Shown: positions 25,969 to 35,256, numbered from the stretch's first letter. The stretch is 64,000 nucleotides of DNA from Bradyrhizobium symbiodeficiens (GCF_002266465.3 NZ_CP029427.2:5334501-5398500), one strand, 5' to 3'. The notes: generated from the sequence alone by a model not told the origin. Numbers and translations are program-made.

Positions 25969-28344
25969 CTAGAAACGCTTCAGGGCTGTCAGGACTTTCA
26001 TCGGCGTGATCGGAATCGAATTGATCGTGGCACCGAACGGCGCGAGCGCGTCGTTGACGGCGTTGAGCACGCAGGCGGACGCCGCAGCCGTACCGGCCTC
26101 GCCGACCCCCTTGGCGCCGAGCTCGGTGTCGGCGGTCGGCGTCTCGACATGGGCGATGACGATGTCGGGCATCTCCATCGGCATCGGCACGAGATAGTCG
26201 GCGAGCGAGCCGTTCACGAGTTGGCCGGTGTCGCTGTAGCGGCATTCCTCGAAAAGCGCCGCGCCCAGCCCCTGCACGACACCGCCGCGCAGTTGCTCGT
26301 CCACCAGCATCGGATTGATGACGCGGCCACAATCCTCGACAATGAAGTGCTTCAGGAGCTTGATGAGCCCGGTCTCGACATCGACTTCCAGCAAACAGCC
26401 CTGAATGCCGTTGGTAAAGGCGAACGGATAGCCCTGCGGCGCGAAATGATGGCTCACGGTAAGCTGCGCCTGCGTCCCCGGCGGCAGCGTGTCGGAACGG
26501 AAATAGGCGATGCGCGCGATCTCGGAGATTGGCATCCGCTGGTTCCGCGTTGCCGCATCCACCACTTGGCCATCGATGATATCGAGCGCCGACGGCTGCT
26601 CCTGCAAGATGAGCGCAGCGATCTCCAGGATGTTGCGCTTGAGCGCGCGCGTCGCCTGCAGCGCGGTCTCACCGCCGATGCCGGCGCCGCGGCAAGCCCA
26701 GGTCGCGCCGCCATGCGGCGTCACCTCGGTATCGCCGGTAATGACCTTGACGTGTTCCTGCGCGAGGCCGAGCTGGTCGGCCACGATCTGGCTGATGATC
26801 GCCTCGGTGCCTTGCCCCTGCTCGGTGACCGAGATCAGGCAGCGCACCTCGCCCGACGGCGTCAGGCTGAGGATCGCGCCGTCCTGCGAGGAGATGCGGG
26901 CGCCGCCGACCCCGTAGAACGCTGGGCTCGGATTGGTGATCTCGACGAAGGCTGCAATGCCGATGCCGCGATGGATGCCGCGCTTGCGCAGATCCGCCTG
27001 CTCCGCGCGCAAGCCGTCATAGTCCATCATCTGGTGCAGGCGCTTCAGGCACGCCTGATGCGACAGCGCCTCGAAACGGTATCCGGTCGGCGAGGTCTGC
27101 GGATAGGCATCATCGGGGATGACGTTCTGCGCACGGATGGCGAAGGGATCGAGGCCGAGCTTGGCGGCCGCCATGTCAACGAGACGCTCGGTCACCGCGC
27201 AGGCGATGGGATGGCCGACGGCGCGATACTGGCTGGTCTGCACCTTGTTCTGGAAGATCACCTCCAGCGTGGCGCGGTAGTTCTCGAAGCGATAAGGCGC
27301 GCCCATCAGGCGGATCACCTGATTGCCCTCGACCACGCTGGTGCGCGGATAGGTCGAGAACGCCCCAATCGCGGTCAGGTCCTCAACGTCCATCGCCAAA
27401 ATCCCGCCCTTTGCGTCGAGCGCCATACGAGCACGGACGCGATGGTCGCGGGCGTGGATGTCGGAGACGAAAGACTCCATGCGATCGGCAACGTATTTCA
27501 CGGGCCGGCCGAGCAGGATCGAGAGACCGACCACCGCCATGTCCTCGTGATAGACATGCAGCTTCATCCCGAACGAGCCACCGATATCGCTGGCGATCAC
27601 GCGAACGCGCGATTCCGGAATATCATAGTGTCGCGAATAGAGGTCCTGAAACTGATAAGGCGTCTGCGTGCCGTGGTGCACGGTGAGCATTCCGGCGGCG
27701 GGATCATAGTCCGCGACGATCGCGCGCGGCTCAAGCGTCACCGCGGTATGGCGACCGAAGGTGAATTCCTCCTCCACCACATGGGCCGCATGTGCAAAGG
27801 CATCGTCCACGGTGCCGTTGTCGAGCTGGCTACGGAAACAGATGTTATTGACGCTGCCGGGGTTGACCAGCGGACCGCCGGCCTCGCGTGCGACGTCGAG
27901 ATCCACGACGACGGGAAGGTCGTCGTAATCGACTTCGATCAGCTCCAGCGCATCTTCGGCGATCGCCCTGCTCTCGGCGACGACGGCAACCACCGCCTGC
28001 CCGGCCCAGACCACGCGATCCACCGGCAACGGCCATTGCGGCGCGGAGGTCATGCCCTTGAAATGATCCAGCGTACCGGTCCACGGCGTGCAGATCTCGG
28101 CGAGATCAACGCCGGTCGCAACGAGATGAACGCCTTCGATTGCGCGCGCCGGCTCGGTGTTGATCGAGACGATCTTCGCGTGCGCATGCGGACTGCGCAG
28201 GAACGCGGCGTAGAGCATGCGCGGCAGACGGAGATCGCTGACATAGCGACCCCGCCCGGCCAGCAACCGCTTGGCATTCGGCCGCGGCACCGAGCGTCCG
28301 ATGTAGGAATTCGGGCGATCGAGCGAGGTCAGCGGCGCGGTCAT
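25969..28344 (-). CDS. Molybdenum hydroxylase large subunit (CoxL/xanthine dehydrogenase family)
   Basis: Catalytic Mo-cytosine-dinucleotide type subunit, 791 residues. Early motifs: GRSVPRPNAKRLLAGRGRYVSDL and LRSPHAHAKI; cofactor motifs IGGSFGMKLHVYHED, CRGAGIGGETALQA and the catalytic-Glu region GAKGVGEAGTAAA. The active-site loop is TSQYRAVGHPIAC, without the AYRCSFR of form I CO dehydrogenase, so CO oxidation is not supported. No export signal is present, so the enzyme is cytoplasmic, matching an importer that brings in its substrate. It overlaps the Fe-S subunit gene by four bases. The substrate is probably an N-heterocycle, aromatic or aldehyde. Confidence 0.9.
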   Translation of the reverse strand: MTAPLTSLDRPNSYIGRSVPRPNAKRLLAGRGRYVSDLRLPRMLYAAFLRSPHAHAKIVSINTEPARAIEGVHLVATGVDLAEICTPWTGTLDHFKGMTSAPQWPLPVDRVVWAGQAVVAVVAESRAIAEDALELIEVDYDDLPVVVDLDVAREAGGPLVNPGSVNNICFRSQLDNGTVDDAFAHAAHVVEEEFTFGRHTAVTLEPRAIVADYDPAAGMLTVHHGTQTPYQFQDLYSRHYDIPESRVRVIASDIGGSFGMKLHVYHEDMAVVGLSILLGRPVKYVADRMESFVSDIHARDHRVRARMALDAKGGILAMDVEDLTAIGAFSTYPRTSVVEGNQVIRLMGAPYRFENYRATLEVIFQNKVQTSQYRAVGHPIACAVTERLVDMAAAKLGLDPFAIRAQNVIPDDAYPQTSPTGYRFEALSHQACLKRLHQMMDYDGLRAEQADLRKRGIHRGIGIAAFVEITNPSPAFYGVGGARISSQDGAILSLTPSGEVRCLISVTEQGQGTEAIISQIVADQLGLAQEHVKVITGDTEVTPHGGATWACRGAGIGGETALQATRALKRNILEIAALILQEQPSALDIIDGQVVDAATRNQRMPISEIARIAYFRSDTLPPGTQAQLTVSHHFAPQGYPFAFTNGIQGCLLEVDVETGLIKLLKHFIVEDCGRVINPMLVDEQLRGGVVQGLGAALFEECRYSDTGQLVNGSLADYLVPMPMEMPDIVIAHVETPTADTELGAKGVGEAGTAAASACVLNAVNDALAPFGATINSIPITPMKVLTALKRF

Positions 28345-28865
28345 GTTACGCCTCCACTCGTACCGCGCGCTTTGGCCACCGCGTCGATGGCGTCGACGAT
28401 GGCCTCATAGCCGGTGCAGCGGCAGTAATTGCCCGACAGCGCGTCGCGAATCTCCTCGCGACTCGGCTGCGCCACCTGCGAGAGCAGCTCGTGGGCGTTG
28501 ACCAGCATGCCCGGCGTGCAAAAGCCGCATTGCAGCGCATTGCGGCGGTGGAATTCGGCCTGGAGGTCAGCAATCGCGCCGCGCTCCGACAGGCCTTCGA
28601 TGGTGTCGATGGTGGCGCCGTCGGCCTGCACCGCGAAGATCAGGCAGGAATGCACGGCGCGGCCGTCGAGCTGCACCAGGCAGGCACCGCAGGCGCCCAT
28701 CTCGCAGCCGGCATGCGTGCCCGTCAGCTCGAGCCTGTCGCGCAGGCAGTCGACCAGCGTCTCCCGTGGCGCGACCTCCCAGGCGACCTTGCGGCCGTTG
28801 ACGACCATGCGAATGCGCACCGTCTCGTCCGCCTCGTTCAGCAGGCTATCGTCGAAGCCGCTCAT
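28341..28865 (-). CDS. (2Fe-2S) subunit of molybdenum hydroxylase (CoxS family)
   Basis: 174 residues with two [2Fe-2S] sites: GCEMGACGACLVQLDG...HSC and CGFCTPGM...NYCRCTGY. The N-terminal 18 residues (MSGFDDSLLNEADETVRI) are extra to the ferredoxin fold. ATG 28865 overlaps the FAD-subunit stop (ATGA), and the 3' end overlaps the large-subunit start. With the flanking genes it forms the classical L2M2S2 hydroxylase, here in order M-S-L. Confidence 0.93.
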   Translation of the reverse strand: MSGFDDSLLNEADETVRIRMVVNGRKVAWEVAPRETLVDCLRDRLELTGTHAGCEMGACGACLVQLDGRAVHSCLIFAVQADGATIDTIEGLSERGAIADLQAEFHRRNALQCGFCTPGMLVNAHELLSQVAQPSREEIRDALSGNYCRCTGYEAIVDAIDAVAKARGTSGGVT

Positions 28866-29722
28866 GCTCCCTCACCGAGACGTCCGAGCAGGCGGCCAAG
28901 CAATACGCGGGCGAGATGCAGCCGCATCGCGGGCGGCACCTCGTCGCTCTCGGGCGGCGCGAGATCGCCTTCGAGCGCGCCTTGCGCCGCGACAACCCGC
29001 TCCGCATCCAGGCGCGAGCCGATCAAGGTCGCCTCGACCCCCCTCACCCGTGTCGGCGTATTGCCGACGGAGAAGAAGGAGATACGGATGTCGTCGATAC
29101 GCGCGCCGGCAAAGGTCGCGAGCATACCGCAACCGACCAGCGCGTAATCCCCACGACGCCGCGCCAACTCGTCGAATGCAAAGCGCTGATCCGCCCTGAA
29201 CAGCGGAACGTAGATTGCGGTGATCAGCTCGCCGGGCTGTAGGGACGTCTCGAACAGGTCGATGAAGAAGTCGTCGGCCTTGACGCGGCGGCGACCTGAG
29301 GGCCCGGCGATCTCGATCTCGGCATCCAGCGCCAGGGTCATCGCAGGAAATTCGGAAGCAGGATCGGCCAGTGCGACGCTGCCGCCGAAGGTGCCGCGGT
29401 TGCGGATCGCGGGATGGGCCACGAACGGCGCCGCGGCATGCAGCAGCGGCGCGAACTCGGCGATCAACGGCTCGCTGAGCATCTCGCAATGGCGCGTCAG
29501 CGCACCGATGCGCAAATGCCCGCCTTCGCGCCTGACGCCGCGCAGCTCGTCGATATGGGTGATGTCGATCAGCAGCCGTGGCGCCTGCAGTCGCAGCGAC
29601 AGCGCCGGCACCAGGCTCTGGCCGCCGGCGATGAAACGCGCATCGTCCCCGGCGCGAGCGTGAGCATCCAGCGCCTGGTCGATCGTCGCAGCACGAAAAT
29701 AGCTGAAAGCCCTCGCCTTCAC
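28862..29722 (-). CDS. FAD-binding subunit of molybdenum hydroxylase (CoxM family)
   Basis: 286 residues from GTG 29722, chosen because GAGG lies eight bases upstream and MKARAFSYFRAATIDQAL then matches the usual CoxM beginning; ATG 29743 is an alternative. FAD motifs: FIAGGQSLVPAL and IRNRGTFGGSVALADPASE. It passes electrons from the Fe-S clusters to FAD. It is the first gene of an apparent eight-gene operon, CoxM-CoxS-CoxL-binding protein-LivH-LivM-LivG-LivF, with overlaps or gaps of 35 bases or less throughout. Confidence 0.92.
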   Translation of the reverse strand: MKARAFSYFRAATIDQALDAHARAGDDARFIAGGQSLVPALSLRLQAPRLLIDITHIDELRGVRREGGHLRIGALTRHCEMLSEPLIAEFAPLLHAAAPFVAHPAIRNRGTFGGSVALADPASEFPAMTLALDAEIEIAGPSGRRRVKADDFFIDLFETSLQPGELITAIYVPLFRADQRFAFDELARRRGDYALVGCGMLATFAGARIDDIRISFFSVGNTPTRVRGVEATLIGSRLDAERVVAAQGALEGDLAPPESDEVPPAMRLHLARVLLGRLLGRLGEGA

Positions 29723-29771
29723 TGCCGTTTCCTCGAGATCCATCGGCTCATCAACCGGGACGCCAGATTTG

Positions 29772-29785
29772 TAACCATCTGGTCT
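29772..29785. promoter_or_regulatory. Operator-like palindrome 1 (TetR site candidate)
   Basis: TAACCATCTGGTCT shares its form (T-A-CCA-N2-TGGTC) with the perfect palindrome at 29826-29839. It lies 50 bases upstream of the GTG 29722 start of the Mo-hydroxylase operon. Centre-to-centre distance to the other copy is 54 bases. Confidence 0.65.
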
Positions 29786-29825
29786 CAAAATCCTGACACG
29801 GCTCCAGAGGCCGGTCAACAGGAAA

Positions 29826-29839
29826 TGACCATTTGGTCA
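29826..29839. promoter_or_regulatory. Operator-like palindrome 2 (TetR site candidate)
   Basis: TGACCATTTGGTCA: perfect 6-base arms around TT, 50 bases upstream of the TetR gene ATG. Together with 29772-29785 it places one copy near each divergent promoter, the usual arrangement for an autoregulated TetR repressor. Confidence 0.7.
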
Positions 29840-29889
29840 CAAAAGCACCTTGGGTTATGAAGACAGCGGCAGGTTGATTCAGCGACGAG

Positions 29890-30597
29890 ATGGCCCGAAA
29901 AGCGCAGAAAACGGCGAAGCAACCGGCCCGCAAGCGGACCGCGACAGGCAGCAAGTCCGCGCCAAAGCGTCGCAACATGCGCGCGGCCGACCGCGAGCGC
30001 GCGATCGTGGACGAGGCTGTCCGCTTCTTCGCCGAGCGCGGCTTCGAGGGCCAGACCCGCGAGCTCGCCAAGCGCATGGGCATCACGCATTCGGCGATCT
30101 ATCGCCACTTCCCCAGCAAGGAAGCGTTGATCGAGCGGGTCTACCAGGAGGTCTATCTCAGCCGCTGGTCGCCGGATTGGGCTCCGATGATCCGCGATCG
30201 TTCATTGTCACTCGAAGTGAGGCTCACGCGGTTCTATCTCGACTATGTCGAGCGCGTGTTCGAGTACAATTGGGTGCGGATCTTCGTGTTCTCCGGCATG
30301 AAGTCGTTCGGCATCACCGGCCGCTATCTCGACATCGTCCGCCGCGAGATCATCGAGCCGGCGGCGACCGAACTGCGCCACGAGCTCAGGCTGCCCGACG
30401 CGAAGGCGCATTCATTGAGCGAGCGCGAGACCGAGCTGTTCTGGGGGCTGCACGGCCGCATCTTCTATCTCGCGATCCGCAAGTTCATCTACGAGACGCC
30501 GATCCCGGCCGATCTCGACGCCATCGTCCGCGACGCCGTCCAGACCTTCATGGACGGCGCGAAGACGACGATGCCGAAACTGCTCGTAAGCGGCTAA
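29890..30597 (+). CDS. TetR/AcrR-family transcriptional regulator
   Basis: 235 residues. A basic N-terminal tail (KAQKTAKQPARKRTATGSKS) precedes the TetR helix-turn-helix: ERAIVDEAVRFFAERGFEGQTRELAKRMGITHSAIYRHFPSKEAL. The rest is the ligand-binding helical domain, with HGRIFYLAIRKFIYETPIP near the end. It is divergent from the Mo-hydroxylase/Liv operon with two matching palindromes between them, so it is very likely the local regulator. Its inducer is probably the imported substrate or the hydroxylated product. Confidence 0.9.
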   Translation: MARKAQKTAKQPARKRTATGSKSAPKRRNMRAADRERAIVDEAVRFFAERGFEGQTRELAKRMGITHSAIYRHFPSKEALIERVYQEVYLSRWSPDWAPMIRDRSLSLEVRLTRFYLDYVERVFEYNWVRIFVFSGMKSFGITGRYLDIVRREIIEPAATELRHELRLPDAKAHSLSERETELFWGLHGRIFYLAIRKFIYETPIPADLDAIVRDAVQTFMDGAKTTMPKLLVSG

Positions 30598-30614
30598 ATC
30601 GACGCCCCCCGGCG

Positions 30615-30747
30615 CATCCTTCGAGACGCCCGCCTCCGGCGGGCCCTCAGGATGAGGGCGGAGTGTGCGGCAGCTGTTCTAGCGAACGCCCATGCCAGTT
30701 AGCCTCATCCTGAGGAGACCGCGGAGCGGTCGTCTCGAAGGACGAGG
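30615..30747. repeat. Palindromic intergenic repeat, copy 2
   Basis: CATCCTTCGAGACG (30615-30628) with CCTCAGGATGAGG (30645-30657) is mirrored by CCTCATCCTGAGG (30703-30715) with CGTCTCGAAGGA (30731-30742). A smaller GC stem sits inside each arm. It lies between the convergent TetR and hutU genes and may act as a bidirectional terminator. It is a different sequence family from the repeat at 9019. Confidence 0.75.
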
Positions 30748-30757
30748 CGTGCGCGCA

Positions 30758-32428
30758 CTATTTCGACAGGCTCGGCAGATCGAGGCCCTTGTCGCGGGCG
30801 CAGTCGATCGCCGTCTCGTAGCCGGCATCGGCATGACGCATGACGCCGCTGGCGGGATCGTTCCACAGCACGCGCTCGATCCGCTTGGCGGCCTCCGGCG
30901 TGCCATCGGCGACGATCACCATCCCGGCGTGCTGGGAATAGCCGATGCCGACGCCGCCGCCGTGGTGCAGCGAGACCCAGGTCGCGCCGCTGGCGCAATT
31001 GAGCAGCGCGTTGAGCAACGGCCAGTCGGACACCGCATCCGAGCCGTCCTTCATCGCCTCGGTCTCGCGGTTGGGGCTCGCCACCGAGCCGCTGTCGAGA
31101 TGGTCGCGCCCGATCACGATCGGCGCTTTCAATTCACCGCGCGCCACCATCTCGTTGAAGGCGAGGCCGAGGCGATGGCGATCGCCAAGCCCGACCCAGC
31201 AGATCCGCGCCGGCAGGCCCTGAAATTTGATGCGCGCCTTCGCCATGTCGAGCCAATTGTGCAGATGCTTGTCGTCGGGCATCAGCTCCTTGACCTTGGC
31301 GTCGGTCTTGAAGATGTCCTCGGGATCGCCCGAGAGCGCTGCCCAGCGGAACGGCCCGACGCCGCGGCAGAACAACGGCCGGATATAAGCAGGAACGAAG
31401 CCCGGGAAATCAAAGGCGTTCTTCAGGCCCATGTCCTGCGCCATCTGGCGGATGTTGTTGCCGTAGTCGAGCGTGGGGATTCCTTGCGCATGGAAATCCA
31501 GCATGGCCTGGACGTGCTCGACCATCGAGGTCTTGGAGGCACGCTCAACGGCTTTCGGATCGGAGCTACGCTTGGCCTCCCACTCGGCGAGCGTCCAGCC
31601 TTTCGGCAAGTAGCCGTTGATCGGATCATGCGCGCTGGTCTGGTCGGTGACGATGTCGGGCTTGACGCGACGGCGCACCAACTCCGGGAAGATCTCCGCG
31701 GCATTGCCGAGCAGGCCGACCGAGACGGCCTTCTTCGTCTTGGCAGCCTCTTCCATGATAGCGAGCGCTTCGTCGAGCGTCGCGGCCTGGCGGTCGAGAT
31801 ATCCGGTACGCAGGCGCATTTCGATGCGGCTCGGCTGGCATTCGACCGCGAGCATCGAAGCGCCGGCCATGGTCGCAGCCAGCGGCTGCGCTCCGCCCAT
31901 GCCGCCGAGGCCAGCAGTGAGAATCCACTTGCCGGCAAGGCTGCCGCCATAGTGGCGACGGCCGACTTCGACGAAGGTCTCGTAGGTGCCCTGCACGATG
32001 CCCTGGCTGCCGATATAGATCCAGGAGCCCGCCGTCATCTGCCCGTACATCATCAGGCCCTTGCGATCGAGCTCGTTGAAATGATCGAGCGTCGCCCAAT
32101 GCGGCACGATGTTGGAGTTTGCGATCAACACGCGCGGCGCGTCGGCATGGGTACGGAACACGCCGACCGGCTTTCCGGACTGCACCAGCAGCGTCTGGTC
32201 GCCTTCGAGCTTGCGCAAGGCCGCAACGATCCGGTCGAAGCTCTCCCAGTCGCGCGCGGCGCGGCCGATGCCGCCATAGACCACGAGCTCGCTCGGGCGC
32301 TCCGCGACGTCAGGGTCGAGATTGTTCATCAGCATGCGCAGCGGCGCTTCCGTCAGCCAGCTCTTGGCGCTGATCTCGCTGCCACGGGGCGCGCGGATGG
32401 TGCGGTCATTGTCCAGTCGGCGGTTCAT
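30758..32428 (-). CDS. hutU: Urocanate hydratase
   Basis: Second step of histidine breakdown: urocanate plus water to imidazolonepropionate, with tightly bound NAD. The 556 residues equal the normal length. Signatures: NNLDPDVAERP, YGQMTAGSWIYIGSQG, GGSLAGKWILTAGLGGMGGAQ (NAD loop) and the active-site region around LPARICWVGLGDRHRLG. AAGGGG precedes ATG 32428. It follows hutH by 12 bases in the minus-strand hutI-hutH-hutU operon. Confidence 0.97.
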   Translation of the reverse strand: MNRRLDNDRTIRAPRGSEISAKSWLTEAPLRMLMNNLDPDVAERPSELVVYGGIGRAARDWESFDRIVAALRKLEGDQTLLVQSGKPVGVFRTHADAPRVLIANSNIVPHWATLDHFNELDRKGLMMYGQMTAGSWIYIGSQGIVQGTYETFVEVGRRHYGGSLAGKWILTAGLGGMGGAQPLAATMAGASMLAVECQPSRIEMRLRTGYLDRQAATLDEALAIMEEAAKTKKAVSVGLLGNAAEIFPELVRRRVKPDIVTDQTSAHDPINGYLPKGWTLAEWEAKRSSDPKAVERASKTSMVEHVQAMLDFHAQGIPTLDYGNNIRQMAQDMGLKNAFDFPGFVPAYIRPLFCRGVGPFRWAALSGDPEDIFKTDAKVKELMPDDKHLHNWLDMAKARIKFQGLPARICWVGLGDRHRLGLAFNEMVARGELKAPIVIGRDHLDSGSVASPNRETEAMKDGSDAVSDWPLLNALLNCASGATWVSLHHGGGVGIGYSQHAGMVIVADGTPEAAKRIERVLWNDPASGVMRHADAGYETAIDCARDKGLDLPSLSK

Positions 32429-32440
32429 GCGGGCACCCCT

Positions 32441-34000
32441 TCAGCTCAGTCTTGGAAACGGATCGATTGAAAGCTTGGCAAGCGTTGCGGCCGGCAGCGC
32501 ATCAGCCTCGATCAACGCGGCGGCTTGGGCGAGATCGCCGGCCATGTAGCGGTCGGCCCCGAGTGCGGGCACCTGCTCGCGAAGCCTCGCGATGACCGCG
32601 ACGAGCGGCGCGCTGGTCGCATGCGGTGCGCGCAGCGTGATGCCTTGGGCGGCGACCAGCAGCTCGATGCCGAGGATGGCGGCGAGATTGTCGGCCATGT
32701 CGGACAAGCGCCGCGCGGCGTGCGCCGCCATCGAGACGTGATCTTCCTGGTTGGCGCTGGTCGGCGTCGAATCGATCGAGCAGGCAGAAGCGCGCTGCTT
32801 GTTCTCGGCGTAGAGCGCGGCGGCCGTCACCTCCGCGATCATGAAGCCGGAGTTGATGCCGGGATCCGGCGTCAGGAACGGCGGCAGGCCGAAATTCAGC
32901 GCGGGATCCACCAGCGTCGCGATGCGCCGCTCGCTGATCGCACCGATCTCCGACAGCGCCAGCGCGATGGCATCGGCGGCAAACGCCACCGGCTCGGCGT
33001 GGAAGTTGCCGCCCGAGACGATCTCGCCGGTCTCGACCAGCACCAGCGGATTGTCGGTGACGGCGTTGGCCTCGACGATCAGCGTGCGCGCGGCCTGCGT
33101 GATCAGGTCGAGCGCGGCGCCTGCCACCTGCGGCTGGCAGCGCAGGCAATAGGGATCCTGCACACGCTCGTCGCCTTCGAGATGCGACAGGCGGATGTCG
33201 CTGCCCTCCAGCAGCGCCATCAGCGTCGCGGCCGCGGCGATCTGGCCGGGATGACCACGCAGGGCCTGGATTTCGGGGCGGAATGGCGCGGTCGACGCCA
33301 TCGCCGCGTCGACCGACAAGGCGCCGGTCACCAGCGCGGCACGCGCCAGGCCGAATGCCCGGAGTACACCTGATACGGCGTAGGCGGTCGAGAATTGCGT
33401 GCCGTTGATCAGCGCGAGACCCTCCTTGGGGCCGAGTGTCAGTGGCGCGAGACCGGCGGCGGCGAGCGCCTCGCTGCCGGACACGATTGTCCCATCAACG
33501 AACGCCTGCCCCTCGCCGATCATCACGGCGGTCATGTGCGCGAGCGGTGCAAGATCACCGGAGGCGCCGACCGAGCCCTGCTGCGGCACCAGCGGATAGA
33601 CGCCTCGCACCAACATCTCCTGCAACTGCTCGATCACCTCGCGGCGTACGCCGGAGGCGCCGCGCCCGAGCGAGACGATCTTCAGCGCCATCGTCAGCCG
33701 AACGATCGGCTCCGGCGTCGCCGGGCCGACGCCGCAGCAATGCGACACGATCAGATTGCGCTGGAGCAGCGCAGTCTGGTCGGGCGGAATTCGCTTCGAG
33801 GCCAGCTTTCCGAACCCGGTGTTGATGCCGTAGACGGGAGCGTCCGCCCGCGCGGCTTTCGCAACGATCGCCGCGGCAGCCTCGACCCGTGGCCAATATG
33901 ATGGATCGAGAACGACAGGCGCGCCTTCAAGCACGCGTGCGAGATCGTCGAGGCTGACCGTTCCCGGCGTGACGACGATCGCTGCGCCTTGGCTCGTCAC
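32441..34000 (-). CDS. hutH: Histidine ammonia-lyase
   Basis: First step of histidine breakdown: deamination to trans-urocanate. 519 residues. The autocatalytic MIO prosthetic group forms from Ala-Ser-Gly in GSVGASGDLAPLAH; YGINTGFGKLAS and the QDPYCLRC region (DERVQDPYCLRCQPQV) are also typical. The start is GTG 34000, preceded by GGAGGGG and overlapping the hutI stop as GTGA. The first dozen residues before VTPGTVSL are not conserved in the family. Confidence 0.97.
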   Translation of the reverse strand: MTSQGAAIVVTPGTVSLDDLARVLEGAPVVLDPSYWPRVEAAAAIVAKAARADAPVYGINTGFGKLASKRIPPDQTALLQRNLIVSHCCGVGPATPEPIVRLTMALKIVSLGRGASGVRREVIEQLQEMLVRGVYPLVPQQGSVGASGDLAPLAHMTAVMIGEGQAFVDGTIVSGSEALAAAGLAPLTLGPKEGLALINGTQFSTAYAVSGVLRAFGLARAALVTGALSVDAAMASTAPFRPEIQALRGHPGQIAAAATLMALLEGSDIRLSHLEGDERVQDPYCLRCQPQVAGAALDLITQAARTLIVEANAVTDNPLVLVETGEIVSGGNFHAEPVAFAADAIALALSEIGAISERRIATLVDPALNFGLPPFLTPDPGINSGFMIAEVTAAALYAENKQRASACSIDSTPTSANQEDHVSMAAHAARRLSDMADNLAAILGIELLVAAQGITLRAPHATSAPLVAVIARLREQVPALGADRYMAGDLAQAAALIEADALPAATLAKLSIDPFPRLS

Positions 34001-35211
34001 TGTCCCCTCCACACCCGGCGATGCAGCGGATTGAAGCCGATGCGGTAGACCAGTTCTGCGGGCCGCTCGATGTCCCAGATCGCGAGGTCGCACCATTTAC
34101 CGGCTTCCAGCGTTCCGGTCTCACCGAGCACGCCCAGCGCTCGCGCGCCTTCACGGGTGATTCCGGCGAGGCACTCGACGACATTCATCCGGAACAGCGT
34201 CGCGCCCATGTTCATCGCGAGCAGCAGCGACGTCAGCGGCGAGCTGCCGGGATTGCAGTCGGTTGCGAGCGCCATGGGAACACCGTGCTTGCGGAACGCC
34301 TCGACCGGCGGCTTCTGCGTCTCGCGGATGAAGTAGAACGCGCCGGGCAGCAGCACGGCGACCGTGCCGGCTTTTGCCATCGCAGCGGCGCCGGCTTCGT
34401 CGGTATGCTCGAGATGATCGGCCGACAGCGCCGAGAATTTTGCGGCGAGCGCAGCACCGCCGAGGTTCGAGAGCTGATCGGCATGCAGCTTGACCGGCAG
34501 CCCGAGCGCCCGCGCCGTCTCGAATACGCGCGCCGTCTGCTCAGCCGAGAACGCGATGCCTTCCATGAAGGCGTCGACGGCATCGGCAAGTCCGGCCTTT
34601 GCGACGGCCGGCAGCATCTCGTTGCAGACGAGATCGATGTAGCGATCCTTGTCGCCATCGGCCTCGGGCGGCAGCGCGTGCGCACCGAGGAAGGAGGTGC
34701 GGATCGCGACCGGCCGCTGACGACTGATGCTGCGCGCGGCCGCGAGCTGCCGCATCTCCGTCTCGGTGTCGAGGCCGTAGCCGGATTTGATCTCGACCGT
34801 GGTTGCGCCCTCGCCGATCAACGCATCCAACCGCGGCAGGGCGCTCGCGACGAGTTCGGCCTCGCTCGCCTTGCGCGTCGCGGCCACCGTGGAGACGATG
34901 CCGCCGCCGGCGCGTGCGATCTCCTCGTAGCTCGCGCCCTTCAGGCGCAGCTCGAATTCGTGCGCGCGGTTGCCGCCATAGACGAGATGGGTGTGGCAAT
35001 CCACGAGGCCCGGCGTGATCCAGCGGCCCTCGCAGTCCGTTCGCTTGATCGCGTCGGCATCAACAGGAAAGTCCGCCGCCGCGCCCGCATAGACGATATG
35101 GCCGCCGCGCGCGGCGATCACGCCATGCTCGATCTCGCCGAGGTCGGGCCGATCAGCCCGCATCGTGGCGAGCCGGGCATTGTGCCAGATCCGGTCGAAG
35201 CGCTCTGCCAT
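33997..35211 (-). CDS. hutI: Imidazolonepropionase
   Basis: Third step: hydrolysis of imidazolonepropionate to formimidoylglutamate by a metal-dependent amidohydrolase. 404 residues. Metal ligands: DCHTHLVYGG at about residue 70, LHADQLSN and a later TDCNPGSS. Substrate-recognition AGGGIVSTV is present. It is the first gene of the minus-strand hut operon, with its ATG 46 bases from the palindromic operator at 35257-35276. Confidence 0.97.
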   Translation of the reverse strand: MAERFDRIWHNARLATMRADRPDLGEIEHGVIAARGGHIVYAGAAADFPVDADAIKRTDCEGRWITPGLVDCHTHLVYGGNRAHEFELRLKGASYEEIARAGGGIVSTVAATRKASEAELVASALPRLDALIGEGATTVEIKSGYGLDTETEMRQLAAARSISRQRPVAIRTSFLGAHALPPEADGDKDRYIDLVCNEMLPAVAKAGLADAVDAFMEGIAFSAEQTARVFETARALGLPVKLHADQLSNLGGAALAAKFSALSADHLEHTDEAGAAAMAKAGTVAVLLPGAFYFIRETQKPPVEAFRKHGVPMALATDCNPGSSPLTSLLLAMNMGATLFRMNVVECLAGITREGARALGVLGETGTLEAGKWCDLAIWDIERPAELVYRIGFNPLHRRVWRGQ

Positions 35212-35256
35212 GCAACGGTCCCTTCGCGGATGTCCCTACGCCCTGAGATGCTTGAC

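Noticed and set aside
26149..28410. 753-codon plus-strand frame over the CoxL-like gene
   Set aside because: Antisense shadow without a domain.
25969..29722. Aerobic carbon monoxide dehydrogenase (coxMSL)
   Set aside because: The large subunit lacks AYRCSFR, and no cox accessory genes are present; the linked importer argues for an organic substrate.
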